Source: Clostridia bacterium
GTDB lineage: Bacteria > Bacillota > Clostridia > Peptostreptococcales > Anaerovoracaceae
Length of the DNA stretch: 64,000 nt
Reading direction: 5' to 3'
NCBI GenBank assembly: GCA_910575405.1
Contig: CAJTER010000002.1
Location: 1 to 64,000, forward strand
Position numbers and translations under genes: made by a program. This document shows, one piece after another, positions 52,863 to 62,320 of this stretch (within the stretch, counting starts at the first letter, position 1; each line of letters begins with the position of its first letter). The notes beneath the pieces are model-generated. The model saw only the letters and a program-made list of their open reading frames with translations. It searched no databases and was not told where the DNA came from.

Positions 52863-53472
52863 AATCAAATCCATTCTAAAGGACAGAACGCCCGGAACTA
52901 TAGGAAAACACAGCTTTTTTTCTGTGCTGGTGCCCCTTGTAGAAAAAAGCGGCAAATTATTTCTTTTGTATGAGGTAAGAGCCGAGCATATGAAACGGCA
53001 GCCAGGTGAAATCTGTTTTCCTGGAGGCCAGCTGGAAGACGGTGAATCACGGGAAGCCTGTGCTGTGCGGGAAACCATGGAGGAGCTGGGGGTTTTGTCA
53101 TCCGATATAAAAATAATCAGCCCGCTTGATACCCTTTATACCTATAGCAACTTTACAATGTTCCCATTTTTAGGTACTATAGAGGAGGAAGCATTAGAGA
53201 GGCTTCATTGTAATCCGGATGAAGTAAAGGAAACCTTTCTCGTTCCTGTGGATTACTTGCTGGAGACAGAACCAGAGGTGTACTGCATGAAAGTGGGGCC
53301 TGAAGTGGGAGAGGATTTTCCTTATGAAACAATCAAATTCCCCAAAGGCTACAAATGGAGAAAGGGGATTTCGGAGGTGCCCGTTTATGAGTACGAAGAT
53401 CGGGTCATATGGGGACTGACAGGAAGGATTACGCGAAGCTTTGCCAATATGTTGAAGAATGAGGAAGCTTGA
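52834..53472 (+). CDS. CoA-diphosphatase-type Nudix hydrolase
   Basis: A 212-residue Nudix hydrolase. The Nudix box is GGQLEDGESREACAVRETME followed by ELG. In front of it, LFLLYEVRAEHMKRQPGEIC then FPGG matches the extra motif of NudL/NUDT7-type CoA pyrophosphatases, so CoA or acyl-CoA is the likely substrate. It stands between an exporter and a nitrilase gene. Confidence 0.88.
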   Translation: MTPKTITLDKIKSILKDRTPGTIGKHSFFSVLVPLVEKSGKLFLLYEVRAEHMKRQPGEICFPGGQLEDGESREACAVRETMEELGVLSSDIKIISPLDTLYTYSNFTMFPFLGTIEEEALERLHCNPDEVKETFLVPVDYLLETEPEVYCMKVGPEVGEDFPYETIKFPKGYKWRKGISEVPVYEYEDRVIWGLTGRITRSFANMLKNEEA

Positions 53473-53559
53473 AGGTAAGCTTTTTAATCTGCCGCAGCGG
53501 CGTGGAAGACGTCGAAAGACGTCAGAGAAGAGAACGAATGGAAATTCAGGAGGTGCGCG

Positions 53560-54366
53560 ATGTTTAAAATCGGATTGTGTCAGATGATGGGATCGGTGGA
53601 TAAAGAAGAAAGCAAAAAAAAGGCAAAACAAATGATTCAGGAGGCAGCAGGCAAGGGCGCTCAGGTGGTGGCACTCCCGGAAATGTGGAACTGTCCCTAT
53701 TCCAACGACTATTTTCGCCCCTATGCAGAGCCGGAAGACGGGCCGTCCGTCCAATTCCTTTCCGACTTGGCAAAGGCAAACAGCATTTATCTTATCGGAG
53801 GATCGATTTCGGAGCTGGATGGAGATAAAGTATACAATACTTCCTATAGTTTTGATAGAAACGGCGCTATGATTGGAAAGCACAGAAAAGCGCATCTCTT
53901 TGATATTGATGTAAAAGGAGGCATCCGCTTTATGGAGTCGGATACTCTGACCGCGGGAGATGAAGTTACTGTGATTGACACGGAATACTGTAAAATTGGA
54001 GTGGCAATTTGTTACGATGTCCGCTTTCCGGAGCTGTCGAGAATGATGGCGCTGAAAGGAGCGAAGCTCATCGTCCTGCCGGCAGCCTTCAATCTGACAA
54101 CAGGGCCGGCTCACTGGGATCTGACCATGCGGGCAAGAGCCCTTGACAATCAGGTCTATTTTGCAGCTGTATCACCGGCACGGGATATGGATGGAGTATA
54201 TCAGGCTTATGGCAGTTCCTGCATCACAACACCATGGGGAGAATTCCTTGCAAAGGCGGATGAAAAGGAATGTATTGTTTACGGAGATATTGATTTAGAT
54301 TATGTAGATTCTATCCGGCAGCAGCTGCCGCTACTAAAGCATCGGAGAGAGGAGCTTTACAAATGA
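53560..54366 (+). CDS. Carbon-nitrogen hydrolase (Nit2/omega-amidase-like)
   Basis: A 268-residue nitrilase superfamily member. The catalytic triad is visible: glutamate in VVALPEMWNCPYSNDYF, lysine in GKHRKAHLFDIDVKGG, cysteine in GVAICYDVRFPELSRMM. Sequence is close to omega-amidase (hydrolysing alpha-ketoglutaramate) and related repair amidases. Ribosome binding site AGGAGGTG. It overlaps the BMP lipoprotein gene by 4 bases. Confidence 0.92.
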   Translation: MFKIGLCQMMGSVDKEESKKKAKQMIQEAAGKGAQVVALPEMWNCPYSNDYFRPYAEPEDGPSVQFLSDLAKANSIYLIGGSISELDGDKVYNTSYSFDRNGAMIGKHRKAHLFDIDVKGGIRFMESDTLTAGDEVTVIDTEYCKIGVAICYDVRFPELSRMMALKGAKLIVLPAAFNLTTGPAHWDLTMRARALDNQVYFAAVSPARDMDGVYQAYGSSCITTPWGEFLAKADEKECIVYGDIDLDYVDSIRQQLPLLKHRREELYK

Positions 54367-55442
54367 AAAAAAGAAAGTTGTTTTTCCTGGCAGGTCTGCT
54401 GGTGATGGTGGTAATTCTCGGTGCTTGCGGTGAAAAGGAGCCGGAGGAACCAATCCTTTATGAGATTGCCATGCTGTCCAACACAAGCAGCGTGGAGGAC
54501 GGCTCTTTTAATCAGACTGTCTGGCAGGGAATTGAAAGCTTTGTAGAGGAAGAGCCGGTCTCCTACAAATCCTATATGACGGCGGAGGATTCGACTGATG
54601 CCTTCCTGCGGACCATTGACGAGGCGATAGATGGCGGGGCAAAGATTATTATTGCCGCCGGCTCTACCTTTGAGGGAGCCATATATGAGGCTCAGGAAGA
54701 GCACCCGGAAATATCCTTTGTACTCTTTGATGGTGAGCCTAAAAGCGAAGAATCGGGAGATACAGCAGTTGGCAAAAATACAGTGGCAGTCCTTTTTGCC
54801 GAAGAACAGGCAGGCTTTCTGGCAGGATATGCCGCAGTAAAAGAAGGCTACAGGCAGCTTGGCTTTATGGGCGGGAAAGAGCTTCTGCCTGTACAGCGGT
54901 TCGGATATGGATTTGTCCAGGGAGCACAGCAGGCAGCAAAGGAAAATGGTACAGATGTAGAGGTGAGGTACGCTTACAGCGGCACCTTCAGCCGCAGCGC
55001 TGAGGTAGAAGAGCAGGCGGCCAGCTGGTATTCCAAAGGTACGGAGGTTATATTCGCCTGTGCCGGGGATGCGGGAAAATCTGTTATGAAAGCGGCAGAG
55101 CAGAAAGGCGGGAACGTGATCGGTGTAGATACGGATCAGAGCAGTGATTCAGAGACTGTCTTATGTTCCGCAGTAAAAAATCTGGATGAGTCTGTAAACG
55201 ATATCCTCACAACGTATTACTGTGAAAACGAATTTGCCGGAGGGCAGACCATAAGGCTGAGCGCTGAAAACGCAGGCATAGGGCTGTCCATAGAATCAAA
55301 CAGACTGCAGAACTTTACCCCAAGGCAATATGATGAAATCCTCAGAAAGCTTTCGGAAGGGAAGCTGCAGGTAAAAGGCGATGAAATAAAGGACGTTCGG
55401 GAACTAGAATCCCAGCATGTGCAGATAAAAATGGAAAAATAA
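54363..55442 (+). CDS. BMP-family lipoprotein, substrate-binding protein
   Basis: A 359-residue lipoprotein. Lipobox VVILGACGEK near residue 20. The mature part follows the Bmp/Med fold: EIAMLSNTSSVEDGSFNQTV, then GIESFVEEEPVSYKSYM, AGFLAGYAAVKEGYRQLGFM, VQRFGYGFVQGAQQA and VIGVDTDQS. Such proteins bind nucleosides or purines for ABC import. No permease or ATPase gene adjoins it here, so it may be a sensor or serve a distant transporter. Confidence 0.88.
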   Translation: MKKRKLFFLAGLLVMVVILGACGEKEPEEPILYEIAMLSNTSSVEDGSFNQTVWQGIESFVEEEPVSYKSYMTAEDSTDAFLRTIDEAIDGGAKIIIAAGSTFEGAIYEAQEEHPEISFVLFDGEPKSEESGDTAVGKNTVAVLFAEEQAGFLAGYAAVKEGYRQLGFMGGKELLPVQRFGYGFVQGAQQAAKENGTDVEVRYAYSGTFSRSAEVEEQAASWYSKGTEVIFACAGDAGKSVMKAAEQKGGNVIGVDTDQSSDSETVLCSAVKNLDESVNDILTTYYCENEFAGGQTIRLSAENAGIGLSIESNRLQNFTPRQYDEILRKLSEGKLQVKGDEIKDVRELESQHVQIKMEK

Positions 55443-55449
55443 AAAAGAC

Positions 55450-55485
55450 AAAACAAATAAGGAGGGCAGCCCCTCCTTTTGTTTT
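55450..55485. terminator. Bidirectional terminator between BMP and citrate synthase genes
   Basis: GGAGGG (55461-55466) pairs with CCCTCC (55471-55476), flanked by A-rich and T-rich arms that extend the stem. It serves both convergent genes. Confidence 0.85.
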
Positions 55486-55511
55486 ACCCGTTATAGCCTA
55501 ATGAATGGCCC

Positions 55512-56912
55512 TTATTTTCGATCTTTAAGCGGCATATATTGCATATGAGGCTGTACACAGTTATAAGCAGGACGCATAAGTTTTTTACCTGCAATCAGTT
55601 CCTCCAGCCTGTGAGCACACCAGCCGGACAACCGTGCTGTGGCAAAGAGAGGCGTTGCAATATCCGTTGGAATATCCAGGGCGCTGTAAACGAATCCGGA
55701 ATAAAGGTCCACGTTAGCAGGCATTGGCTTTTCAACTCCATTGATTTCCGCATAAAGCTCCGGAACTTTCTTTTCAATAAAGTCACACAGCATAAAATCA
55801 TCAATGAGATCTTTGCTGACAGCAAGCCTTTTTGCCATATCCTTCAGGAGCCGTGCCCGAGGATCGGACAACGTATAAATCGCATGCCCCATACCATATA
55901 CAAGGCCGGTTTTGTCATTGGCCTGTTTTTTCAGGACTTTTACCAGATAATCTTCGACTTTGCGATGATTCGTAATATCCTTCACATTTCTCTTTAAATC
56001 CTGAATCATGTTGATTACTGCGATATTAGCTCCGCCGTGCTTAGGACCTTTCAAGGCGCCGACAGCGGCAGAAATGGCAGCATAAGTATCTGTTCCTGAC
56101 GAGGATACCAGGTGAGTGGTAAAGGATGAGTTGTTGCCTCCGCCATGTTCTGCGTGGAGAATCATAGCAATATCCAAAAGTTTTGCTTCCAGATCCGTAT
56201 ATTGCCCCATGGGGCGAATCATGCGCAGAATATTTTCGGCAGTAGAAAGTTCCGGTATCGGGTAATGCAGGTGAAGACTTTTGTTATCAAAGGCAGATGA
56301 CTTTGCCTGATAAGCATATGCGATCAGTGCGGGAAAATAGCCGATCAGATCAATAGACTGACGCAGCACGTTTACAATTGATGTATCATCCGGATTGTCA
56401 TCATAACAATAGAGTGCCAGAACACTTCTCGCCAGTTTATTCATGATGCTGCGGGAAGGAGCTGTCAGGATCATATCCCGGGCAAATCCTATGGGAAGCT
56501 CTCGTTTTTCCCCTAAATGTGCATTAAAATCGTTCAGCTGTTTTTGAGTCGGAAGCTCACCAAATATAAGCAAATATGTAACTTCCTCAAATCCAAAACG
56601 GTTTTCCTGGCTGCAGTTTTTAACCAGATCTTCTATGTTATACCCACGATAGTAAAGCTGACCGTCCATAGGAACTTTTTCATAATTATCGTTGAGCTTA
56701 TAACCTACGATTTCTCCAATCTTTGTAAGGCCGACCACAACGCCTGTGCCATTGGAATTACGAAGCCCGCGCTTTACATCGTTTTCAACGTAAAGATGGC
56801 TTTCAATGGCGTTTTTCCTCTCCAGAGCCATGGTGATTTTGTGGGCAGGGCTTGCAGATTCAGCGGCCGCAGACTGCCTGGCTTCACGCTTTTTTTTCAT
56901 CTTCTCTAACAA
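55512..56912 (-). CDS. gltA: Citrate synthase
   Basis: Condenses acetyl-CoA and oxaloacetate to citrate. Motifs: DGQLYYRGYNIEDLVKN, ILHAEHGGGNNSSFTTHLV (catalytic histidine region), GPKHGGANIAVI, YGMGHAIYTLSDPRARLL (second histidine) and NVDLYSGFVYSAL (aspartate). I choose TTG at 56912 because GGAGG lies 8 bases upstream and the -10 at 56962-56967 would put the transcript start near 56955, leaving no leader for the longer GTG start at 56948. A 478-residue product from the GTG remains possible. Confidence 0.94.
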   Translation of the reverse strand: MLEKMKKKREARQSAAAESASPAHKITMALERKNAIESHLYVENDVKRGLRNSNGTGVVVGLTKIGEIVGYKLNDNYEKVPMDGQLYYRGYNIEDLVKNCSQENRFGFEEVTYLLIFGELPTQKQLNDFNAHLGEKRELPIGFARDMILTAPSRSIMNKLARSVLALYCYDDNPDDTSIVNVLRQSIDLIGYFPALIAYAYQAKSSAFDNKSLHLHYPIPELSTAENILRMIRPMGQYTDLEAKLLDIAMILHAEHGGGNNSSFTTHLVSSSGTDTYAAISAAVGALKGPKHGGANIAVINMIQDLKRNVKDITNHRKVEDYLVKVLKKQANDKTGLVYGMGHAIYTLSDPRARLLKDMAKRLAVSKDLIDDFMLCDFIEKKVPELYAEINGVEKPMPANVDLYSGFVYSALDIPTDIATPLFATARLSGWCAHRLEELIAGKKLMRPAYNCVQPHMQYMPLKDRK

Positions 56913-56961
56913 CTCAAATACCTCCTTCCCTATGTGCAAATTAGTCACATATAAGGACTCA

Positions 56962-56967
56962 ATTATA
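56962..56967 (-). promoter_or_regulatory. -10 element of the citrate synthase promoter
   Basis: Minus-strand TATAAT, about 50 bases from the chosen start. The -35 is weak (TTCCAA-like). Confidence 0.5.
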
Positions 56968-57045
56968 TCATGGATCGGGGAAAATTGGAAGCGGAATTTT
57001 TCTTTGCGGATTGGAATGAAACAAACAGCAGATCGTTTTTCAGAA

Positions 57046-57075
57046 TGGACAGCAGGTACAGGGATATAGTATAAT
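57046..57075 (+). promoter_or_regulatory. Promoter of the dGTPase gene
   Basis: TGGACA (57046-57051), 18-base spacer, TATAAT (57070-57075), 24 bases before the ATG; CGGAGGTAG is the ribosome binding site. Confidence 0.65.
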
Positions 57076-57099
57076 ATCGCATGCGGAGGTAGAGGGATT

Positions 57100-58509
57100 A
57101 TGAACTGGAACGAATTATTATGCTCAGACAGGCCCAGGAAGGCCAGAACTTCGGCAGTTTCGGAGGATCTGCGGAGTGAGTTTGAAAAGGATTATCACAG
57201 AATCATCGGCAGCGCGTCTTTTCGGCGGCTTCAGGACAAAACACAGGTATTTCCTTTGGACAAAAGCGATTTTATCCGCACGCGCCTGACCCATTCTCTG
57301 GAGGTTTCCTCCTTCGGAAAATCTCTGGGAAAAAATATTTCCAGGGAAATTCAAAATACCATCGGGGATGCGGAATTTCTTCCTTCTTATGAAGCGGATA
57401 TCTGCGACCTGCTTCAGTGCGCGGGGCTTCTTCATGACATTGGAAACCCGCCTTTCGGCCATTTTGGTGAAGAAGCCATCCGAATCTGGTTTGCGGAAAA
57501 TCTCGGCCGTCTGGAATTTCAGAGACAGCCTGTAGAGCAAGTCCTTTCGGAGCAGATGAGGGCAGATTTTTATCATTTTGAAGGAAATACTCAGGCTCTG
57601 CGCCTTGTGACAAAGCTTCACTTTCTGGTGGATGAGCACGGCATGAACCTGACAAAGGCTCTTCTTGGAACGATTATCAAATACCCGGTTTCTTCTTTAC
57701 AGATTGATAAAAAGAGCGGCAATATTAAAGATAAAAAGATGGGCTATTATTATGCGGAACGGGCTATTTTTGAAGACATTCAGGAAAGCCTGGGAACAGG
57801 AGGTTGCCGTCACCCGCTGACCTTTGTTCTGGAAGCTGCAGATGATATTGCCTACAGGACGGCGGATATTGAAGACGCCTTTAAGAAAGGATGCATTACT
57901 TACCAACAGCTGGTAAAGGAACTGAGAGACAGAAGGCCGCGGCAGTTTAAAAAAGAATATGACGAGCTGGTTGAAAATCTGGAATACCGCTGCAAAAAGG
58001 CAAGGGAACGGAAGCTTTCTTCACCAGAGCTGAATGCAGTGCAAAACTGGATCATTTATCTGCAGGGCCAGCTGATTTCCGGCGCTACGGCTGGATTTGT
58101 AAAAAACTATTCGTCTATTATGGATGGAACTTATAAAACCGATCTGTTTGATGGAACCTTTTGTCAGCCAATTATAAGAGTGCTGGGAGAAATCGCCTTT
58201 GACTATGCCTTTAATACGGAACCGATTCTGCGGCTGGAACTTGCGGCGCAAACGATTTTTACCTTTCTGCTGGATCGCTTTGTACCGGCAGCCATTGCCT
58301 ATGATACGGAGCAGCCGTCCAATATGGTTCAGCAAAAGCTTATGGCGCTGATTTCCGACAATTATAAAGGCATTTATCATATTTATGCCCGTGATAAGGA
58401 GCCGCAGGAAAAGCTGTATCTCAGGCTTCTGCTGGTAACAGATTTTATTTGCGGCATGACCGATAGTTATGCAAAATCGTTGTATCAGGAATTAAACGGC
58501 ATTTCCTGA
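57100..58509 (+). CDS. dgt: Deoxyguanosinetriphosphate triphosphohydrolase
   Basis: A 469-residue HD-domain dNTPase. RTRLTHSLEVSSFGKSLG carries the first histidine; LLHDIGNPPFGHFGEEAI is the HD motif; FEGNTQALRLVTKL and EAADDIAYRTADIEDAFKKG follow. Cleaves dGTP and other dNTPs to deoxynucleoside and tripolyphosphate, balancing the dNTP pool or limiting phage replication. Full length. It is divergent from citrate synthase and is followed by a DUF445 gene after 32 bases. Confidence 0.94.
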   Translation: MNWNELLCSDRPRKARTSAVSEDLRSEFEKDYHRIIGSASFRRLQDKTQVFPLDKSDFIRTRLTHSLEVSSFGKSLGKNISREIQNTIGDAEFLPSYEADICDLLQCAGLLHDIGNPPFGHFGEEAIRIWFAENLGRLEFQRQPVEQVLSEQMRADFYHFEGNTQALRLVTKLHFLVDEHGMNLTKALLGTIIKYPVSSLQIDKKSGNIKDKKMGYYYAERAIFEDIQESLGTGGCRHPLTFVLEAADDIAYRTADIEDAFKKGCITYQQLVKELRDRRPRQFKKEYDELVENLEYRCKKARERKLSSPELNAVQNWIIYLQGQLISGATAGFVKNYSSIMDGTYKTDLFDGTFCQPIIRVLGEIAFDYAFNTEPILRLELAAQTIFTFLLDRFVPAAIAYDTEQPSNMVQQKLMALISDNYKGIYHIYARDKEPQEKLYLRLLLVTDFICGMTDSYAKSLYQELNGIS

Positions 58510-58541
58510 ACAGACATTTTAGAAAGGAAGATGGAAAATTT

Positions 58542-59450
58542 ATGTTTACACTCAAGTTAATTGCAGGGCCCCTTATCGGAGCGCTCATCGGATATTGTAC
58601 GAATTTTATTGCAGTAAAAATGCTCTTTAAGCCTCACAGGCCGGTTATGCTGGGCAGTCTGCGCCTTCCCTTTACGCCCGGACTGATTCCTAAGAGAAAG
58701 GATGAGTTGGCAGGCGCTATTGGAAATGCCATCAGTGATGTGCTCCTTACAAAGGAAGATCTGGCCAAATCCCTTCCTTCCGAGGATATAAAAAAATCCA
58801 TTACCGGGGAGCTGTGGCATCGATTTGTAAAGGCAAAGGAAAGTTCCCGCTCGGTAGAGGAGACCATATCCGGCTTGATTTCTCAGGAGCAGTACGAAAA
58901 AATGAGGGACAGGCTGGAAGATGTGATAACGGAAAAAGCAGCAGATACCCTCAAAAAACTGAAAATCAGTGAAATTGTTGTAGAGGAGGGAACAAGAGCG
59001 ATTAAAGAAAAGGTTCAGGGAACCATGTTGTCCATGATGTTAAACGATCAGGTTATTCAGAGTGTGGCAGAACCCATTGGGGCGGAAATTGAGCGTTACA
59101 TAGAAGAAAATGGGGAAAACAAAATCCGTCCAGTTGTGGCAGGGGAGCTGGTCAGGCTGGAAACAGGCGGGACAGGGGCCCTGCTTGCGAAACTGCCCCT
59201 CAGTGAAGCGCGCCTTGGGACAATCGTGAATACCCTTTATGATGAATGCATTGAAAATTCTGTGGAGGCTATGATTGCAAAAATTGATATTGCCGGCATT
59301 GTGGAAGAAAAAATACGGGAGATGGATGTGGCAAAGCTGGAAGAATTAATTTTATCAGTTATGAAAAAGGAACTGAATGCGATTGTAAACCTGGGCGCCC
59401 TTATCGGACTTTTCATCGGACTTTTGAACCTGTTCATCAGTATGCTGTAA
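58542..59450 (+). CDS. DUF445 family membrane protein
   Basis: A 302-residue protein with an N-terminal membrane helix (LIAGPLIGALIGYCTNFIAV) containing the family motif TNFIAVKMLFKPH, and FTPGLIPKRKDELAGAIGNA. A long helical middle part ends in a C-terminal membrane helix (LGALIGLFIGLLNLFISML). Related to YheB of Bacillus, found on spores and in envelope. Function not established. Confidence 0.9.
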   Translation: MFTLKLIAGPLIGALIGYCTNFIAVKMLFKPHRPVMLGSLRLPFTPGLIPKRKDELAGAIGNAISDVLLTKEDLAKSLPSEDIKKSITGELWHRFVKAKESSRSVEETISGLISQEQYEKMRDRLEDVITEKAADTLKKLKISEIVVEEGTRAIKEKVQGTMLSMMLNDQVIQSVAEPIGAEIERYIEENGENKIRPVVAGELVRLETGGTGALLAKLPLSEARLGTIVNTLYDECIENSVEAMIAKIDIAGIVEEKIREMDVAKLEELILSVMKKELNAIVNLGALIGLFIGLLNLFISML

Positions 59451-59538
59451 AATGGATCTTGTAATTGGTTTTTTTTGGTGCTATTATGGAGATAAAGTGA
59501 TTTAGGCTTGACCGCAGGGCCTGAGAATGGAGGAAAAA

Positions 59539-60084
59539 ATGGAAGCGATTAAATGCATAAAAGAAAGAAGAAGTATCAGGAAGTTTCAGGATAAGAAGGT
59601 TCCGCACGAGTTGCTTAACGAAGTGATTGAAGCTGCAGCTTTCGCGCCTTCCTGGAAGAACACGCAGGTTACGAGATATCTTGTAACAGAGGATCGGGAA
59701 AAGATGAACAAAATCGCAGATGGCTGCGTTTTAGGCTTTGAATATAACATTGATACCATCCGTAAGGCGGCGGCATTGGTCATTGTAACGATGATTAAAG
59801 GCCGTTCTGGAATGGAGCGGGATGGCTCTGCGACAACTCCAAAGGGCGCGGACTGGGGTATCTTTGACACGGGAATCGCTACTCAGACATTCTGCCTTGC
59901 TGCCCACGATAAGGGACTTGGAACTGTAATCATGGGAATCTTTGATGAAAATAAAGTGAGCGAAGTTATTCCGGTTCCGGAGGGACAGCAGGTAGCAGCT
60001 CTGGTTGCCCTGGGATATCCGGATGAAGAGCCAAAGGCTCCAAAGCGCAAGAGCGCAGAAGAGCTGGTTACCTATATTGACTGA
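59539..60084 (+). CDS. Nitroreductase-family flavoprotein
   Basis: A 181-residue FMN-dependent oxidoreductase. AIKCIKERRSIRKFQDKKVP is the FMN-binding start; EAAAFAPSWKNTQVTRYLVT and a C-terminal GLGTVIMGIFDENKVSEVI follow. ATG 59539 is preferred since GGAGG lies 5 bases upstream; ATG 59527 overlaps that site. Substrate unknown (quinones, nitro compounds or enoates are usual). Confidence 0.92.
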   Translation: MEAIKCIKERRSIRKFQDKKVPHELLNEVIEAAAFAPSWKNTQVTRYLVTEDREKMNKIADGCVLGFEYNIDTIRKAAALVIVTMIKGRSGMERDGSATTPKGADWGIFDTGIATQTFCLAAHDKGLGTVIMGIFDENKVSEVIPVPEGQQVAALVALGYPDEEPKAPKRKSAEELVTYID

Positions 60085-60097
60085 GAGAGGTCATCTG

Positions 60098-60126
60098 CAG
60101 GCAGTCTGAAAAGGCTGTCTGTTTTT
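60098..60126 (+). terminator. Terminator after nitroreductase
   Basis: CAGGCAGTC (60098-60106) pairs with GGCTGTCTG (60113-60121) with two G-U pairs, followed by TTTTT. Confidence 0.8.
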
Positions 60127-60146
60127 GATCATGATGCAGGGCGTTA

Positions 60147-60167
60147 GCTAGGAAATGATTTCCTAGC
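60147..60167. repeat. Perfect 21-bp palindrome upstream of the PBP promoter
   Basis: GCTAGGAAAT, a central G, ATTTCCTAGC. It ends 18 bases before the -35 of the PBP promoter. Could be a hairpin or an additional operator. Confidence 0.6.
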
Positions 60168-60185
60168 GGCAGGAGAAAATTTTAC

Positions 60186-60234
60186 TTGACATTGAAATCT
60201 TACAGATGTAATATATATAAAATTACAAGTGTAA
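60186..60234 (+). promoter_or_regulatory. Sigma-A promoter with two BlaI/MecI-like operators
   Basis: TTGACA (60186-60191), exactly 17 bases, TAATAT (60209-60214). Two copies of the dyad TTACA-N2-TGTAA lie at 60200-60211 (running into the -10) and 60223-60234 (over the transcript start). BlaI and MecI bind sites with the core TACA-N2-TGTA, so repression by such a protein is expected. The sensor partner gene lies downstream at 62321. Confidence 0.85.
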
Positions 60235-60252
60235 GAAAAGGAAACGAAAACA

Positions 60253-62319
60253 ATGAAGATACAGAAAAAGCAAAGAGTAGTGGTTTTGATTCTGGCTGTT
60301 TTGATCCTTGCGGCAGCATTCCTCATATATCGCATAGCGGCCTCCGGCAGTATGGAAAAAACGCTGAACCAGTATATGACCTGTATTGAAGAAAAGGCAT
60401 ACGGGGAAATGTATGCTATGCTGGATGAAGCCAGCCGAAACAGAGTCAGCAAAGAGGCGTTTATAACCCGCAACCGGAATATTTATGAGGGGATCGATGC
60501 GAAAAATATTCAGATTTCCATAATTTTGGAAGATAAAAAAGAAGGTCAAATCCGCTACAAAACTGTGATGGATTCCTCTGCTGGAACAATACGGTTCCCA
60601 AATCAGGCCGAGTTTCACAAAGAAGAGGGGGAATATAAGCTCTCCTGGACGGATCGAATGATCCATCCCCAGCTGGACGAAACGGGGACCGTGCGGGTTC
60701 TCACCCTGAAGGGGGAGCGGGGAAGCATTTACGATTGCAGGGGAACTATGTTGGCAGGAAAGGGCACTGTGGCAGCAGTAGGTCTGATTCCCGAAAAAAT
60801 GAGCAAAGATCCCCGGCAGGATCTGAAAAAAATGGGAAGGCTCTTGGATATGTCGGTTTCGGATATTGAAAAAAAGCTGGAAGCCAAATGGGTCAAACCC
60901 CATCTTCTGGTGCCCATCAAAAAACTGAAAAAGGTCAATGAAGCATCCTCCAGTACCGTTGAGATGAAAAATGAAGAGCTGCAAAAGCAGCTGCTGAAAA
61001 TTCCAGGAGTAGTAATCGGTGACGAGACAAGCCGGATTTACCCTTTGGGTGAAAAGGCCGCTCATCTGATCGGCTATGTGCAGGGAATCAGCGCGGAAGA
61101 ACTGGAGAGCCGAAAGGATAAGGGATATGATTCGTACAGTGTTATTGGAAAGAGCGGGCTGGAGCTGCTGTATGAGGAAAGGCTCCACGGGATAGATGGT
61201 GAAAAGATCGTCATTTATAATAAAAAGGGGAATGAAATAGCGGTTCTGGCAGAGAATCCGAATCAGGACGGTGAGAATATCAAACTTACCATTGATGCCG
61301 AGATTCAGTCAGCGCTTTATGATACATACAGGAAAGACAAAAGCTGCAGCGCTGCTATAAATCCCATGACAGGAGCGGTTCTGGCGCTGGTCAGCACGCC
61401 TTCTTATGACAGTAACGACTTTGTGGTAGGACTGTCGGAAAAGAGATGGAAGCAGCTGAATGAAGATAAGGCGGCACCTATGTTTAACCGCTTTCGTCAG
61501 GCCTGGTGCCCTGGCTCCACCATGAAGCCTGTTACAGGAGCAATTGGCATCACATCAGGAACGCTTTCCCAAACGCAGGACATGGGCCACAGCGGACTCA
61601 GCTGGCAGAAAGACGGCAGCTGGGGCGGATATCGAGTGACAACGCTGCATGAATACAGCGGAAAGGCAGATCTGGAAAATGCTCTGATTTACTCGGATAA
61701 TATTTACTTTGCAAAAGCAGCCTTGAAAATCGGGGCAGAAACACTTGCGGAGAACCTAAAAAGAGCTGGCTTCGGGGAGGAGATCCCCTTTGCTGTCCAC
61801 ATGAACCAGTCCCAATATACCAATGATGGAAAGCTGATGAAAACGGAAATCCAGCTGGCTGATAGCGGCTACGGGCAGGGAGAGATTCTGGTCAATCCGC
61901 TTCATCTGGCTTGTATCTATTCAGCATTTCGAAATGAGGGAAACATGGTAAAACCCCATTTAGAAAAAAAGGAACAGACTGAATGGTGGAAAGAGCACAT
62001 ATTCAGCAGCAAAGCCGCAGCTGTTATAGAAGATGGGATGAAGAAAGTCATCAGCAGCCCGGAGGGGACGGGCCATGGAGCGGCAACTGGTGGTGTAGCT
62101 CTGGCAGGAAAGACGGGAACTGCGGAAATTAAAGCTTCCCAATCAGATACATCCGGAACAGAGCTTGGATGGTTTTGTGTCTATAATACAAAAGGCAGTG
62201 AAAAAAATTCCCTGCTGCTGGTGACCATGGTTGAAGATGTGAAAAACAGGGGAGGCAGCGGCTACCTGGTGAATCAGTACAGGACCATTTTGGCTGATTT
62301 TATGCCAAAAGACCGATAG
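60253..62319 (+). CDS. MecA/PBP3-type class B penicillin-binding protein
   Basis: A 688-residue transpeptidase. Membrane anchor at residues 8-27; an NTF2-like MecA N-terminal domain (TLNQYMTCIEEKAYGEMYAM ... YKLSWTDRMIHPQL) to about 145; a dimerisation domain (RGSIYDCRGTMLA); and the transpeptidase with CPGSTMKPVTG (serine about 422), YSDNIYF (about 481) and AGKTGTAE (lysine about 620). The MecA-type domain is typical of low-affinity PBPs conferring beta-lactam resistance. The gene has inducible-type operators, and its stop is 1 base from the convergent sensor gene's stop. Confidence 0.93.
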   Translation: MKIQKKQRVVVLILAVLILAAAFLIYRIAASGSMEKTLNQYMTCIEEKAYGEMYAMLDEASRNRVSKEAFITRNRNIYEGIDAKNIQISIILEDKKEGQIRYKTVMDSSAGTIRFPNQAEFHKEEGEYKLSWTDRMIHPQLDETGTVRVLTLKGERGSIYDCRGTMLAGKGTVAAVGLIPEKMSKDPRQDLKKMGRLLDMSVSDIEKKLEAKWVKPHLLVPIKKLKKVNEASSSTVEMKNEELQKQLLKIPGVVIGDETSRIYPLGEKAAHLIGYVQGISAEELESRKDKGYDSYSVIGKSGLELLYEERLHGIDGEKIVIYNKKGNEIAVLAENPNQDGENIKLTIDAEIQSALYDTYRKDKSCSAAINPMTGAVLALVSTPSYDSNDFVVGLSEKRWKQLNEDKAAPMFNRFRQAWCPGSTMKPVTGAIGITSGTLSQTQDMGHSGLSWQKDGSWGGYRVTTLHEYSGKADLENALIYSDNIYFAKAALKIGAETLAENLKRAGFGEEIPFAVHMNQSQYTNDGKLMKTEIQLADSGYGQGEILVNPLHLACIYSAFRNEGNMVKPHLEKKEQTEWWKEHIFSSKAAAVIEDGMKKVISSPEGTGHGAATGGVALAGKTGTAEIKASQSDTSGTELGWFCVYNTKGSEKNSLLLVTMVEDVKNRGGSGYLVNQYRTILADFMPKDR

Positions 62320-62320
62320 C

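Noticed and set aside
53194-54114. 306-codon minus-strand frame across the Nudix and nitrilase genes
   Set aside because: It runs antisense to two clearly coding genes with intact catalytic motifs; composition is that of a complement.
60223-61188. 321-codon minus-strand frame opposite the PBP
   Set aside because: Antisense to the MecA-type domain and covers the promoter region; no independent support.
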